A DNA stretch of 25,196 bases from a virus. This document shows, piece after piece, positions 5,204 to 14,084 of this stretch; positions within the stretch are counted from its first letter, which is position 1; the number at the start of each line of letters is the position of its first letter. The notes under the pieces are model-generated. The model was not told the origin of the DNA and searched no databases. It was given only the letters and a program-made list of their open reading frames with translations. The stretch is taken from the IMG/VR virus record IMGVR_UViG_3300042554_000389, positions 1-25,196 of that record; one strand, written 5' to 3'. A program made the position numbers and the translations under genes.

Positions 5204-5469
5204 CAAACAACAACATAGTTACCATCAATCGTCAAAACTCCATTAATGCTTACAGGTCCAGCCATCAGACCATTAAAATTAGTTCCAATATAATGATTAC
5301 CGTTCAGAGTATTATCCATTATTACCATACCATTCGAAACATAAAGTCCTTGAAATGAATTACCAGAACCAACTAGTCCAGAAGCACTTACGCTAACTGT
5401 ACCAATTCCAGACCTTCCATCAACAATAAAATTACCATAAACTCTTGTGCCTGATTTAAGTTTAGCCAT
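5203..5469 (-). CDS. Small beta-rich virion-type protein (88 residues)
   Basis: I place the start at the ATG 5469-5467, not at the TTG further up. It lies 2 nt after the stop of the large virion protein gene, with a GGAGG site about 13 nt upstream, and the protein then begins Met-Ala-Lys-Leu-Lys-Ser-Gly. The product is a run of short beta-strand repeats with Gly turns (Val-Asp-Gly-Arg-Ser-Gly, Asn-Gly-Met-Val, Asn-Gly-Asn-His, Ile-Asn-Gly-Val, Ile-Asp-Gly-Asn) and has no Cys or membrane segment. It resembles one segment of a fibre or a small spike or collar piece. The position between a conserved virion protein and an S74 fibre fits a structural role, perhaps a connector; that is inference. 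Confidence 0.8.
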   Translation of the reverse strand: MAKLKSGTRVYGNFIVDGRSGIGTVSVSASGLVGSGNSFQGLYVSNGMVIMDNTLNGNHYIGTNFNGLMAGPVSINGVLTIDGNYVVV

Positions 5470-5471
5470 TT

Positions 5472-8400
5472 TTATGCCTGTGCCTCCGTCCAAGAAAGTC
5501 TTGTAGCAACATTGGTTGATGTGCTTGTTAAATTAGTTGCAACAATCGTGAGAGTATCTGGTCCATCTGGATAGATATTTAGATTACTTGTTGCTCCACC
5601 TCCACCAAGAACACAATTACCCAAGTCACGAACATTTGATAAATCAATGCTATTTGCACCACTACCAACAAAGAATCCTGCAGTAACTTCACCACCACTT
5701 ACCTGAACACCTGTTGCTCCGCCCAAACCAGCATAATCTGCAATCTGTGCCAAACTAGAATTTTGAACACCAGCAACATCACCGACTGCATTTCTCCAAG
5801 TTGCTCCTACAGTTGGAGTTGAATTCAAATATGCTCTTACAAGAATATTAGAGTTTGTTGTAAGAGAGGTAAGATCAAGTTGACGAAGAACCAATTGCAT
5901 TCTATTAATCAGTTCTCTTGAACCAAATGATGCTGCTACACCATTATCAACTGATGGTGCAACACGAATTGCAATTAGTGCTCTTGTTGAACCGTTAGCT
6001 CCTGCTGCTGCAAGAGTTGTAATACCAGTCTGTCCATATGTAAACACCAAAGATTTATCATCGTCAAATCGCCCATCCATAATCACACTCGTTCCCCAGT
6101 GAGAGATAGAAGGTCCATAAGTTGGGAATGCAAGTTCAACAGCAACTGGGTCCGTGGCAGAGAAAGTAAATGCCTGACCTGTTGTTGCTCCCATAGCAAC
6201 TGCAGCAACTGTTGGGTTTGCTGATGTTGCTGCCTGACTTAAATAAACAGTTCCAACACCAATATTACTTATATAAGTGCCATCAGGAATACCAGTACTA
6301 CTAATAATCCGTTGTCCAATTTGTAGGTTTGTGGTGGTTGCAGTTGCCACATTCGAACCAGAAGCAACTGTAAGTGCAAGAGAAGCACTACCAAGTCTTC
6401 CTCTTGTAACTCCAGTAAATGCAGTCGTACCAATACCAGTATAATTTACATACTCATAAGTTTCTGAATTTCTGATCACCAATGTTCCAGCAGTTGGGAA
6501 TCCTGCAGTACTTGCAACACCTACAAAAGTATGAGATGCTGCTACACTATTGTTAATTTGAGTTGTTGGAGGTCTGCTTTCAGTTTCATATCGTGCTGGT
6601 AAGTTTCCAGAACGCATATATGCTTCTGTGTTTACATTATTATTCGGTACTTTATGGCAGCAAATTACATCACCAGTTGGACCTCTAAATCCCCAACGAA
6701 TAAATCCAGCACCATACCAAGAATAATCGATATAGAACATCTGCATCTTGGTGAGGTCAATATTAAATCCAGAAGGACCACTACCATCACACTTATCAAT
6801 ATTCCAGGATGATTGTGGGTATTTTGTATCTATTGTTTCTGAAATAATTACATACTGAGCAGTTGCTCCTCTATAAGAAGGAGAAATCGTCATCGAAGTA
6901 TCACTTGCAATATCAACAACACGATATGACTGCCCACGAAGAACAATAAAATCTCCAATACTCAGTTGTTTTGCAAATGCAGTTGGGAATGTTGCATTCG
7001 TTTGAGTTACAGTATTGCTTCCGTTTGTGACACTCACCTTTCCTGCAAGTTGGAAAGTGGAACTTCTACGAACCGCAGAAAGTGTTTGACCGTCATATTC
7101 AAAAAATACTCCATTTTGAGAATCAAATGCACCAAGACGATTGATACTTCCATACCAACTTGAAACAGAACAACTATAATTTCCTGATGCAACGGTAGAT
7201 CCAAGTCCTGCCGTTGAGGTGACTTGGAAAGAATTATATCCAGTTACAGAATTTACTGCATAAGTTCCATTGTATCCAGTTTCGTTTGCTCCAGAAATTG
7301 TAATTGTGGTTCCGGGAACTGCTGCCTGAATATTATGCTGCTCTTTTGTTTGAACTGTAATTGTGCTTCCGATGCTAGTTCCAGAGGCAGTTAATGAATC
7401 AAGTTGAAGATTTGGTTCAAGGCAAGTACCAGAACTAATTTGAATACCTTTACCAGATTGATAACGGAAGTATCTTCTTGTTTGACGAATTGCCGTTTCG
7501 AAATTGGAAGTTGCATTATTTGAGAAAATTACACCACCATCAAATGGACGATGTAAGAATTGTCCTGCAGGTCTTACATACACTAAACCACCAGTTGGGT
7601 TTGCTGCTGGTGCGGTATTTACATAATAAGTAAAGGTTCTTGAACTTGTAATACCAGCAACAAAGTATGAACCATTTACATTTATCTGGGATGTTCCAAC
7701 AATTGCAACTTGATTTCCAATTGCAAGACCGTGTGGAACTGTTGTGCTTACAGTGACTGCAGTTCCAACATTCCAATTAAATGTTGGAGCTCCACCGATT
7801 GGGGCATTGCTATAAGTAGTTCCACTAAAGATACCAGTTTTATTTGAGTCAAAAATTTGAGTAACTGTTCCAGTATTGGTTGCTCTTGCAGTATAAGTAA
7901 AGTTTGTTCTACCAGCACCAACAGATTCTACAAGGAAGTTTCCGTTTGCAATATTCAAATAAGTATCTTGAACCGTAATTGCTGTTCCGATTCCAGGAAC
8001 TGATGTTGTTCCACTTGCACCAACTACAACCGTAACTGTTCTTGAATTGGTAGGTAATGTGATTGTACCAATTCCAGTTATACCAACAGAAGAGGGAAAA
8101 GCAAAAGGGCGGTTGTTAATTAATGCAACATTTTCCCACTTTGTTACTTGAGTACCATACTCAAAGTCAGTATCAATTAGTGCTTGAGGTTGTGAGGTAC
8201 GAAGTTTATTTACAGGGTCTTGGAGTTCTTCAGAAGGAGTAAATGTTTCGGTGTAATCATCTATAATAATTTGAAGTTTATCAGTACTACTCATTCCAGT
8301 AGTATTATAATTCAATACGACTGTGGTTGTATTCGTACCACCAGAAGTTGAAACAGTGTAAGTATTTGCCTTTAGGTTTGCGTCAGAGAAATTATAGATT

Positions 8401-8525
8401 ACCGTGTTCGTCGTTACATTAGTAATCAATACTAATCGTTCTCTCGGTATAACACGAGGAATGACGATAGTATTTGTGGAAGGGGTAAATGTATATCCAG
8501 TTTCCAGTATTGCCTTTCTTGCCAT
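5472..8525 (-). CDS. Large conserved cyanophage virion structural protein (1017 residues)
   Basis: ATG 8525-8523 follows a late box. The N-terminal ~110 residues look like an attachment domain, with Ile-Pro-Arg-Val-Ile-Pro-Arg-Glu-Arg and an Asp-Asp-Tyr-Thr-Glu segment. Gly/Thr/Val beta domains follow, some repeated (a pattern of His-Gly-Leu, Ile-Gly-Asn-Gln-Val, Asn-Gly-Ser-Tyr at about 250-300 and its relative at about 395-440). A central conserved region runs through an Arg-Gln-Thr-Arg-Arg-Tyr-Phe-Arg-Tyr-Gln segment and a Trp/Tyr-rich stretch (Tyr-Ile-Asp-Tyr-Ser-Trp-Tyr-Gly-Ala-Gly-Phe, Trp-Gly-Phe-Arg-Gly-Pro) with a Cys-Cys-His. I recall this region as strongly conserved in T4-like cyanophage structural proteins. 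No enzyme motif is visible. It is probably a tail or baseplate-associated protein carrying fibres; the exact place in the virion is not known to me. Confidence 0.88.
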   Translation of the reverse strand: MARKAILETGYTFTPSTNTIVIPRVIPRERLVLITNVTTNTVIYNFSDANLKANTYTVSTSGGTNTTTVVLNYNTTGMSSTDKLQIIIDDYTETFTPSEELQDPVNKLRTSQPQALIDTDFEYGTQVTKWENVALINNRPFAFPSSVGITGIGTITLPTNSRTVTVVVGASGTTSVPGIGTAITVQDTYLNIANGNFLVESVGAGRTNFTYTARATNTGTVTQIFDSNKTGIFSGTTYSNAPIGGAPTFNWNVGTAVTVSTTVPHGLAIGNQVAIVGTSQINVNGSYFVAGITSSRTFTYYVNTAPAANPTGGLVYVRPAGQFLHRPFDGGVIFSNNATSNFETAIRQTRRYFRYQSGKGIQISSGTCLEPNLQLDSLTASGTSIGSTITVQTKEQHNIQAAVPGTTITISGANETGYNGTYAVNSVTGYNSFQVTSTAGLGSTVASGNYSCSVSSWYGSINRLGAFDSQNGVFFEYDGQTLSAVRRSSTFQLAGKVSVTNGSNTVTQTNATFPTAFAKQLSIGDFIVLRGQSYRVVDIASDTSMTISPSYRGATAQYVIISETIDTKYPQSSWNIDKCDGSGPSGFNIDLTKMQMFYIDYSWYGAGFIRWGFRGPTGDVICCHKVPNNNVNTEAYMRSGNLPARYETESRPPTTQINNSVAASHTFVGVASTAGFPTAGTLVIRNSETYEYVNYTGIGTTAFTGVTRGRLGSASLALTVASGSNVATATTTNLQIGQRIISSTGIPDGTYISNIGVGTVYLSQAATSANPTVAAVAMGATTGQAFTFSATDPVAVELAFPTYGPSISHWGTSVIMDGRFDDDKSLVFTYGQTGITTLAAAGANGSTRALIAIRVAPSVDNGVAASFGSRELINRMQLVLRQLDLTSLTTNSNILVRAYLNSTPTVGATWRNAVGDVAGVQNSSLAQIADYAGLGGATGVQVSGGEVTAGFFVGSGANSIDLSNVRDLGNCVLGGGGATSNLNIYPDGPDTLTIVATNLTSTSTNVATRLSWTEAQA

Positions 8526-8546
8526 AATTAATGAATACCTTTGTTA

Positions 8547-8553
8547 TATTTAT
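8547..8553 (-). promoter_or_regulatory. Late promoter box ATAAATA
   Basis: Minus strand CTAATAAATA lies between the stop at 8572 and the ATG at 8525, 22 nt upstream of the 1017-residue gene. Its context (ACTC..TAATAAATA) resembles the box at 3819. Confidence 0.65.
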
Positions 8554-8571
8554 TAGAGTAGAAATAAGAGG

Positions 8572-10185
8572 TCATAATCCAAACCTATGTTTTAGAGCAT
8601 TGTAATTTTGAGTGATTTCATTGTCAGTTAATGCCCTATTATACATTTTAAGTGCTGCAATATTTACATCAGAATGCCAACTGAAACTACTATTATAATT
8701 TGCAGTAGCAAGACGCAATGTATTACTTGTGGGAGTACCAGTACCAAGAACATTGATTGTTCCAGTATTTTGTAATGCCCCATTTAAATAAAGTTTAAGT
8801 TCAGTACCACTTCTTCTTGCAACAATTTGATTCCAAGTTCCAACAGAGGAATTTGAAAATGACAATGTATAAGCAGCATTTGCATTACTTCCATCTTTAC
8901 CCCATATTGAATATGTAAATGATGTAGCATCATAATAAAACATAGAGTGAAATCCAGTGTATACGACTAATGCACTTACACCTTCAGTTCCATCATAATT
9001 TGTTGGATTTCTGTTATTTGATCTAAACCATACTTCGGTGGTATGGTCATTATGCAAATATGTTAGTGCTGATAAACTTCCAGTAGTTGTAGTTGTAGCA
9101 TATCCACCATCTTCTGGAGTTGGAGATGTGGTTCTTGTAAATAAAATTGAACCATTATTAGAAGAACTATAAGAATAATATGTTGGATTTGTTAGTGTGA
9201 AATTAGTTGCTCCACCACTCAAATCAGTCCAAGTAGTTCCAGAACCATTGTAAGAAGCATTCATCCCTGCATCTAGATCTAAAACTAATCCTGTTCTTAC
9301 AATATCTCTAAAATCAGTAATTTCATCAATCTCATTATAAACAATCACCGACTTATCAGTATTTTGTCTCATATATCTTCCTTGCCCTGCACCGAATAAA
9401 GTTCCACCAAATTCATCATATACAAGGTCATAAGGAGCAAAGACATTTGCAGAAAGAAAAGTAGTAAAACCAACATTCTCATCAAATCCAGAACTATAAT
9501 ATGTTCCAAGTCCTGTGATGTTTGTGTTTGTTGTTGATGCAAGAACTCTATTGATTGCTGTGGTTGTTGTTGGTGTGTAATCTGTTGCTACTGAACCTAC
9601 TTCTAATTGTGCTCCCCAGATATAAACTCCTGATGTTCCGTCTCCTGTATATTGTGTTGTAGAACCATTATGTATTATAATGTTTGGTATATTGTTTGCA
9701 TTTACAGTACCCTTTGTTGCAGTTAAAACGCATCTATACCATCCGTTTGGATATGTTATTGCTGTCCCCAATATTGCAGTATAATCTGCATTTGCAGAAC
9801 CAGTAAATATAACTGCACCATTAGATAAATTAAAAGTTGCTTGTGCTACGGCATTTAAAAAATTGGAAAGTTGTAATGAAACATAACCTCTTTCTGCTGG
9901 TTTTGCAAATACACTAAAAGTTAAAGTTTCATTAGAACCATTTCTTGAAACATAAGCACTATGCTCTACATTAGATGCAGTATTTTCAACTAATTTATCT
10001 GCACTATTAGTTCCATTAGGTGCAGTCGTTGCTGATGTATTTGCAATAATACTTGCATTACCTTTAGTCCAATAAGCATTATCAAACTGCTCACTATAAG
10101 TAAGCAAGTTCTCACTCATAGAGTAGTCATCAAACTCTGCTGCGAGCATTGATGCATATTGATCTAATCTTCCTACAACACCCAT
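8572..10185 (-). CDS. Adhesin with carbohydrate-binding-like and LamG-like domains (537 residues)
   Basis: The layout is an N-terminal segment (1-23), a carbohydrate-binding-module-like beta domain (about 24-215), a second segment (about 220-293, with Phe-Ala-Pro-Tyr-Asp and Gly-Ala-Gly-Gln-Gly) and a C-terminal LamG/concanavalin-like domain (about 295-537). The last starts with Gly-Leu-Val-Leu-Asp-Leu-Asp-Ala-Gly and ends with Lys-Met-Tyr-Asn-Arg-Ala-Leu-Thr. The module at 24-215 has the same Tyr-Thr-Gly-Asp-Gly-Thr-Ser-Gly and Trp-Gly-Ala-Gln-Leu-Glu signature as the three paralogues upstream, and looks inserted into an anchor region that otherwise reads as continuous. Both modules are typical of glycan binding, so a host-surface receptor-binding role is likely but inferred. 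An AGGA site precedes the ATG. Confidence 0.87.
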   Translation of the reverse strand: MGVVGRLDQYASMLAAEFDDYSMSENLLTYSEQFDNAYWTKGNASIIANTSATTAPNGTNSADKLVENTASNVEHSAYVSRNGSNETLTFSVFAKPAERGYVSLQLSNFLNAVAQATFNLSNGAVIFTGSANADYTAILGTAITYPNGWYRCVLTATKGTVNANNIPNIIIHNGSTTQYTGDGTSGVYIWGAQLEVGSVATDYTPTTTTAINRVLASTTNTNITGLGTYYSSGFDENVGFTTFLSANVFAPYDLVYDEFGGTLFGAGQGRYMRQNTDKSVIVYNEIDEITDFRDIVRTGLVLDLDAGMNASYNGSGTTWTDLSGGATNFTLTNPTYYSYSSSNNGSILFTRTTSPTPEDGGYATTTTTGSLSALTYLHNDHTTEVWFRSNNRNPTNYDGTEGVSALVVYTGFHSMFYYDATSFTYSIWGKDGSNANAAYTLSFSNSSVGTWNQIVARRSGTELKLYLNGALQNTGTINVLGTGTPTSNTLRLATANYNSSFSWHSDVNIAALKMYNRALTDNEITQNYNALKHRFGL

Positions 10186-10189
10186 AATC

Positions 10190-12409
10190 TTATCCTGCTA
10201 CAAAATCTAAACTATTTGCAGTTGAGTTGTACTGTATGTAGAAGTTTGTTGTTCCTGCAGTTCCACCGAATCTCATTTTGTTTGTGGAAGTTACTCTTGC
10301 ATCACCAGCAATGTCTGCTGTGAATGAAGGACTTAAAGTATTAATACCTACTCTATTATTTGTTGCATCAACATAAAGTGTTCCACTATCTACAGTAAAG
10401 TTACTTGTAACCGTAGCAACACCAGAAATTAAGGCATTTCCTTGAACCGTAAGAGTAGATGTTGGCGTTGTGGTTCCTATACCAACATTGCCAGAGTTAT
10501 TAATTCTAATAACATCATTATTATTTGCACCTAATGCAAGTTGAACTGATGTTACACCTCTAATTGAAGATACAAGATTTGAATGAGTAATTGTAAGATC
10601 GCCCTGTGCAAGTTGGACAAATCTTGCACTTCCACCTTGAACTTCAAATTTAAAGGAAGTATTTGTATTACCAACTCCAAGATTACCACCAATATAAACA
10701 CTTGAATTAATACCAGCAACTTGAAGAACTTGACCTGATGTTCCTGTTGATGTTGCTGCTCCAATAATAACAGGTCCAGAAGAAACTTGAAGTTGTCCTA
10801 CTGGATTTGTGGTTCCGATGCCGACATTACCACTTGCAGTTATTCTAAGCTTTTCACTTGTAAGAATAGAACTATCATTAGAAGCACCATTTCTACCTAC
10901 ATTAATTGAAAAATATTCAGTGCCCCAAACTCCAGTCGAGAATCCACCAACTAAATCAACAGCTCTTCTTGGACCTAAATCTGCAGGAAAATTAGCAAAA
11001 GTAGGATAGAAAGAATAAACACCAATCTCACCACTTGTTAGACCCATTCCAGCAGCAGCAAATTGAGCTGAATTTGCACTTGCAGCATTTGTTGATAATC
11101 CTGCAATAACTCCCGGAAATACATTTGCAGAAAAGAAAGGCGAAGAAGTTGCTCTTATTGCAGTAGATCCAGAAGTTGAAGAATACGCATCAATCCTTGA
11201 CGATGGATTCGTCACACCAACTCCAAGATTACCAGATACATAACCACCACCAGTAACTTGAAGTCTTTGTGATGCTGTTCCTGTTGATGTTGCTGCACCT
11301 ATGAGAAAATTTCCACTAGGAGTAAATCTTGCCCACTCATTATTTGCAAATATATTTGTAAAAACAATAGGTGCTGATGAGCCAGAGGTTGCTGTTATAC
11401 CTGATTGGATATAAGTAGCACCTCCTACACCAACTAATCTTAAAAGGGCATCACCAGAAACTCCATGATAGGAAGAATTGTTAATATGAAGTTGCGATGA
11501 TGCTGATAATGGATTTGTGGTTCCTATGCCAACGCTACCACTTACATAAACACCACCAGATACTTGAAGTAATTGTGATGCTGTTCCTGTTGAAGTTGTA
11601 GTTCCAACTAAAAGTTCGCCAGATGCATTAAGCATCATTTGATCACCATTACCTGATCTAAATCTTATATTATTGCCAGTTGGACGATTTATGTAAAGAG
11701 TTTGGTCCGATGCCGATGAAAGAATATTATACTGACTGCTAACCGTACTATTGTTTAGTGTAATTCCATTATATCCAGAAAAAACTTCACCAATTCTTAC
11801 AAATCCATTTCCACCCTGAACATCAAGTTTTGCTGTTGGATTTGTTGAACCAATACCAACACTACCACTGACATAAGCACCACCAGATACTTGAAGTAAT
11901 TGTGATGCTGTTCCTGTTGAAGTTGTAGTTCCTACAAGAATGTTACCTATATTATCAATTCTTGCTTTTTCCGAAACTACATCTGAATTTCTTGTTGAAA
12001 ATGCTAATACAGAATTAACCCAGTTAGAACCTAAAGGTATTGCATCAACTGTAACTACTCTTTTTCCAGTTCCTGCAGTATCGTAAGCAAAAAATTCATA
12101 TCCAACAAATTTCGTAACATTATTTGCAGTACTTGTATTAGTAGCACGAATTGGATAATCTCCAGAACTATTATTTGTAGCAGATTCTAATTTTGATGCT
12201 GGATTTGTAACACCAACTCCAAGATTACCGGAAACATAAGCGCCACCACCATAAACTTGTAATATCTGCCCTGCTGTTCCGCTATCAACAAATGTAGAAC
12301 CTATGCCAACCTTATCAACACTTACATATGCCTTATCCTGGAACGCAAGGTTCCCCAACATACTATTGAGTGGGACCTGATTAGGATTTGTGCCAAATAA
12401 GTTTGCCAT
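10190..12409 (-). CDS. Long repeat fibre protein without a chaperone tail (739 residues)
   Basis: The protein is almost entirely repeats. About eight modules share the pattern Val-Gly-(Thr/Ala)-x-Thr-Ser-Thr-Gly-Thr-Ala-Ser-Gln, Leu-Gln-Val, Tyr-Val-Ser-Gly, Gly-(Ile/Val)-Gly-x-Thr-Asn-Pro, separated by variable beta-rich spacers. Extended fibres in T4-like cyanophages are built this way. There is no signal peptide, enzyme motif, S74 or G2 domain, and the end is an ordinary beta segment, so folding would need an external chaperone or a partner fibre. ATG 12409 lies 7 nt after the previous stop, with a GGAT-type site. DNA identity between modules makes the gene prone to recombination and length change. 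Confidence 0.88.
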   Translation of the reverse strand: MANLFGTNPNQVPLNSMLGNLAFQDKAYVSVDKVGIGSTFVDSGTAGQILQVYGGGAYVSGNLGVGVTNPASKLESATNNSSGDYPIRATNTSTANNVTKFVGYEFFAYDTAGTGKRVVTVDAIPLGSNWVNSVLAFSTRNSDVVSEKARIDNIGNILVGTTTSTGTASQLLQVSGGAYVSGSVGIGSTNPTAKLDVQGGNGFVRIGEVFSGYNGITLNNSTVSSQYNILSSASDQTLYINRPTGNNIRFRSGNGDQMMLNASGELLVGTTTSTGTASQLLQVSGGVYVSGSVGIGTTNPLSASSQLHINNSSYHGVSGDALLRLVGVGGATYIQSGITATSGSSAPIVFTNIFANNEWARFTPSGNFLIGAATSTGTASQRLQVTGGGYVSGNLGVGVTNPSSRIDAYSSTSGSTAIRATSSPFFSANVFPGVIAGLSTNAASANSAQFAAAGMGLTSGEIGVYSFYPTFANFPADLGPRRAVDLVGGFSTGVWGTEYFSINVGRNGASNDSSILTSEKLRITASGNVGIGTTNPVGQLQVSSGPVIIGAATSTGTSGQVLQVAGINSSVYIGGNLGVGNTNTSFKFEVQGGSARFVQLAQGDLTITHSNLVSSIRGVTSVQLALGANNNDVIRINNSGNVGIGTTTPTSTLTVQGNALISGVATVTSNFTVDSGTLYVDATNNRVGINTLSPSFTADIAGDARVTSTNKMRFGGTAGTTNFYIQYNSTANSLDFVAG

Positions 12410-12416
12410 CTACTTA

Positions 12417-12737
12417 TTATCCGAAAATGCGATAAGGTGTCTTGGGATTATCAATCACAAAGTCCTTTAAAGTTTCTGCAATATCACCACTTAATATTCT
12501 TACATTGATATGCCAATCATCAAGTTTTACAGGTTCTTCAATTGTAATCATCTCACCAGATTCATTTGGTTCCCACTTACCACCTTTGTAAATGGTTCCA
12601 ACCTCATCGACACAATACTGGTGAGTTGCTGAAATGATAAACTCTTTTCCTTCTTCATCAGCAGAAGTATATCCAGCATCTTTGAGTGCGGCGAATGCTT
12701 CTTCTTGTGATGAAAACTTTAAGTAATAGTCAAGCAT
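12417..12737 (-). CDS. Small phage protein between fibre genes (106 residues)
   Basis: The sequence opens with an aromatic strand (Asp-Tyr-Tyr-Leu-Lys-Phe), then an Ala-rich helix (residues 11-25), a Cys-Val-Asp-Glu-Val-Gly-Thr-Ile-Tyr-Lys strand, an acidic stretch, Asp-Asp-Trp-His-Ile-Asn-Val-Arg (about 74-81) and a Pro-rich end. The layout of a 'Tyr-Leu-Lys-Phe' start, a 'Gly-x-Ile-Tyr' strand and a 'Trp-His-(Ile/Val)-Asn-(Val/Leu)-Arg' strand is one I recall in many small tailed-phage proteins encoded near tail-fibre or baseplate genes. Their function is generally unassigned. It has its own late box 16 nt upstream and lies 7 nt before a fibre gene. It could be a fibre-assembly helper or a minor tail component; both are inference. 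Confidence 0.85.
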   Translation of the reverse strand: MLDYYLKFSSQEEAFAALKDAGYTSADEEGKEFIISATHQYCVDEVGTIYKGGKWEPNESGEMITIEEPVKLDDWHINVRILSGDIAETLKDFVIDNPKTPYRIFG

Positions 12738-12752
12738 AATATGTTTTATTAG

Positions 12753-12759
12753 TATTTAT
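12753..12759 (-). promoter_or_regulatory. Late promoter box ATAAATA
   Basis: Minus strand CATAAATA follows the 12767 stop and lies 16 nt upstream of the ATG at 12737. It would drive the 106-residue gene, the 739-residue fibre and the LamG adhesin. Confidence 0.65.
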
Positions 12760-12766
12760 GAGTATA

Positions 12767-14083
12767 TCAACTCGTTAAGTTGAGTAATTGTTGATTGGTG
12801 ATTTGGATTGGGTAATAAGTTATTCTTCTTATGTGTCCATTTAATCTATCAACAGTAGAACCATTTCCTCCTATTTCCATAAAACTCAAACTTGATGGAA
12901 GGTTTTTAGTAGATAAACCTTTTGAAACTACTTTACCATCAAAATAATAATTAAATTCACCAAACTTATAAGTGCCTGCAAATTTCTTATAAACTCCAGA
13001 TGTATTGGTTGGTCCTGTTGCTTCTATTAAATTTGCTGCTCCAACTCCTGCTCCAGGAGCATCAGCAAAATTCCTAACTAACCAAAGAACATAAGGAGTA
13101 TTTGTATTATAATAAAAGAATTGAATGGTATTACCAGAACCAGCACCCCTTGTAAAACCAATTGCAGGAAATTTATTAACTGTTTGATATGGTATTTCAC
13201 TATCCACACATAAAGTTCCTTCTGTGGAATTAAAGAAGTTTGAGAAGTTAGTTCCAGATATATTTGCAGTATCAGCACTTCTTGTGACTGTGGAACCTGA
13301 TGTTGGTATATAAGATGTTGGAAATGAACCTGCTTCTAATTGTGCTCCCCAGATATAGATGCCTGATGTTCCGTCTCCCGTATAAACAGCAGAACCACTA
13401 TTATTAACTGTTGAAATTGTTGGATAATTATTTGTATTTACACTTCCCTTAGTAGCAGTTAAAATACATCTATACCAACCATTTGGATATGCTATCATCG
13501 ATGCCGAAATGTTACTATAATCGGCATTACTTGAATTTGGACTTCCAGCAGTTCCAGTGGATAAATTATAAACTACTTGTGCTGTAGCATTTACACTATT
13601 AGACAACTGTAAAAAAACTCGTGTTCTTTCTGCTGCCTTACAAAAAACACTAAAAGTTACTGTTTCGTTACTTCCAGTTCTTGTTTTTAAAACAAAATGT
13701 TGTGCATTTGCAGTGTCTTCTACCAGTTTCTCTGCTGTTATAAGTCCATCTGGTGATGCAATCTGATTTGTTGATATAGAGGAACTTACTTTAATCCAAG
13801 AAGCATCACTAAAATCCTCACTATAAGTCAATAAGTTCTGCCTACTCTCCTCAATCAACAATCCTAAACTTTGCCCTGAAATTGGATCGTGGTCGAATCT
13901 TGGTTCATTTGCAATAGCAGTTTTCATAAGACCATCAGGACCAAAATAAGTTCCAGTGCTTCCGCGAGTGAATGTAATGCGTGGGTCTAACTTTTTCGCA
14001 AGAGCAAATCTCAAATCCAAAGATGGGCGAACATTTGGAAAGTCTGTGTTTTGTGATTGTTTTTGAAGAGAAAGTATAGACAT
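12767..14083 (-). CDS. Adhesin paralogue 1: conserved N-domain, CBM-like, LamG-like (438 residues)
   Basis: Residues 19-85 hold the conserved opening (Arg-Pro-Ser-Leu-Asp-Leu, Asp-Pro-Arg-Ile-Thr-Phe-Thr-Arg-Gly-Ser, Pro-Arg-Phe-Asp-His-Asp-Pro, Gly-Leu-Leu-Ile-Glu-Glu-Ser-Arg), which is common in phage structural adhesins. A carbohydrate-binding-like beta domain follows (about 86-260, with Asn-Gly-Trp-Tyr-Arg and Tyr-Thr-Gly-Asp-Gly-Thr-Ser-Gly). The last third (about 275-438) looks like a LamG-type jelly roll with a Phe-Tyr-Phe-Asp-Gly-Lys strand and a Thr-Tyr-Tyr-Pro end. ATG 14083 starts 1 nt after the upstream stop. With its two neighbours it forms a tandem set. A glycan-binding, host-recognition role is inferred. 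Confidence 0.87.
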   Translation of the reverse strand: MSILSLQKQSQNTDFPNVRPSLDLRFALAKKLDPRITFTRGSTGTYFGPDGLMKTAIANEPRFDHDPISGQSLGLLIEESRQNLLTYSEDFSDASWIKVSSSISTNQIASPDGLITAEKLVEDTANAQHFVLKTRTGSNETVTFSVFCKAAERTRVFLQLSNSVNATAQVVYNLSTGTAGSPNSSNADYSNISASMIAYPNGWYRCILTATKGSVNTNNYPTISTVNNSGSAVYTGDGTSGIYIWGAQLEAGSFPTSYIPTSGSTVTRSADTANISGTNFSNFFNSTEGTLCVDSEIPYQTVNKFPAIGFTRGAGSGNTIQFFYYNTNTPYVLWLVRNFADAPGAGVGAANLIEATGPTNTSGVYKKFAGTYKFGEFNYYFDGKVVSKGLSTKNLPSSLSFMEIGGNGSTVDRLNGHIRRITYYPIQITNQQLLNLTS

Positions 14084-14084
14084 C

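Noticed and set aside
5467-5493. Upstream TTG start for the 88-residue gene
   Set aside because: It would overlap the previous gene by 22 nt, and the ATG at 5469 starts right after the stop with a GGAGG upstream.
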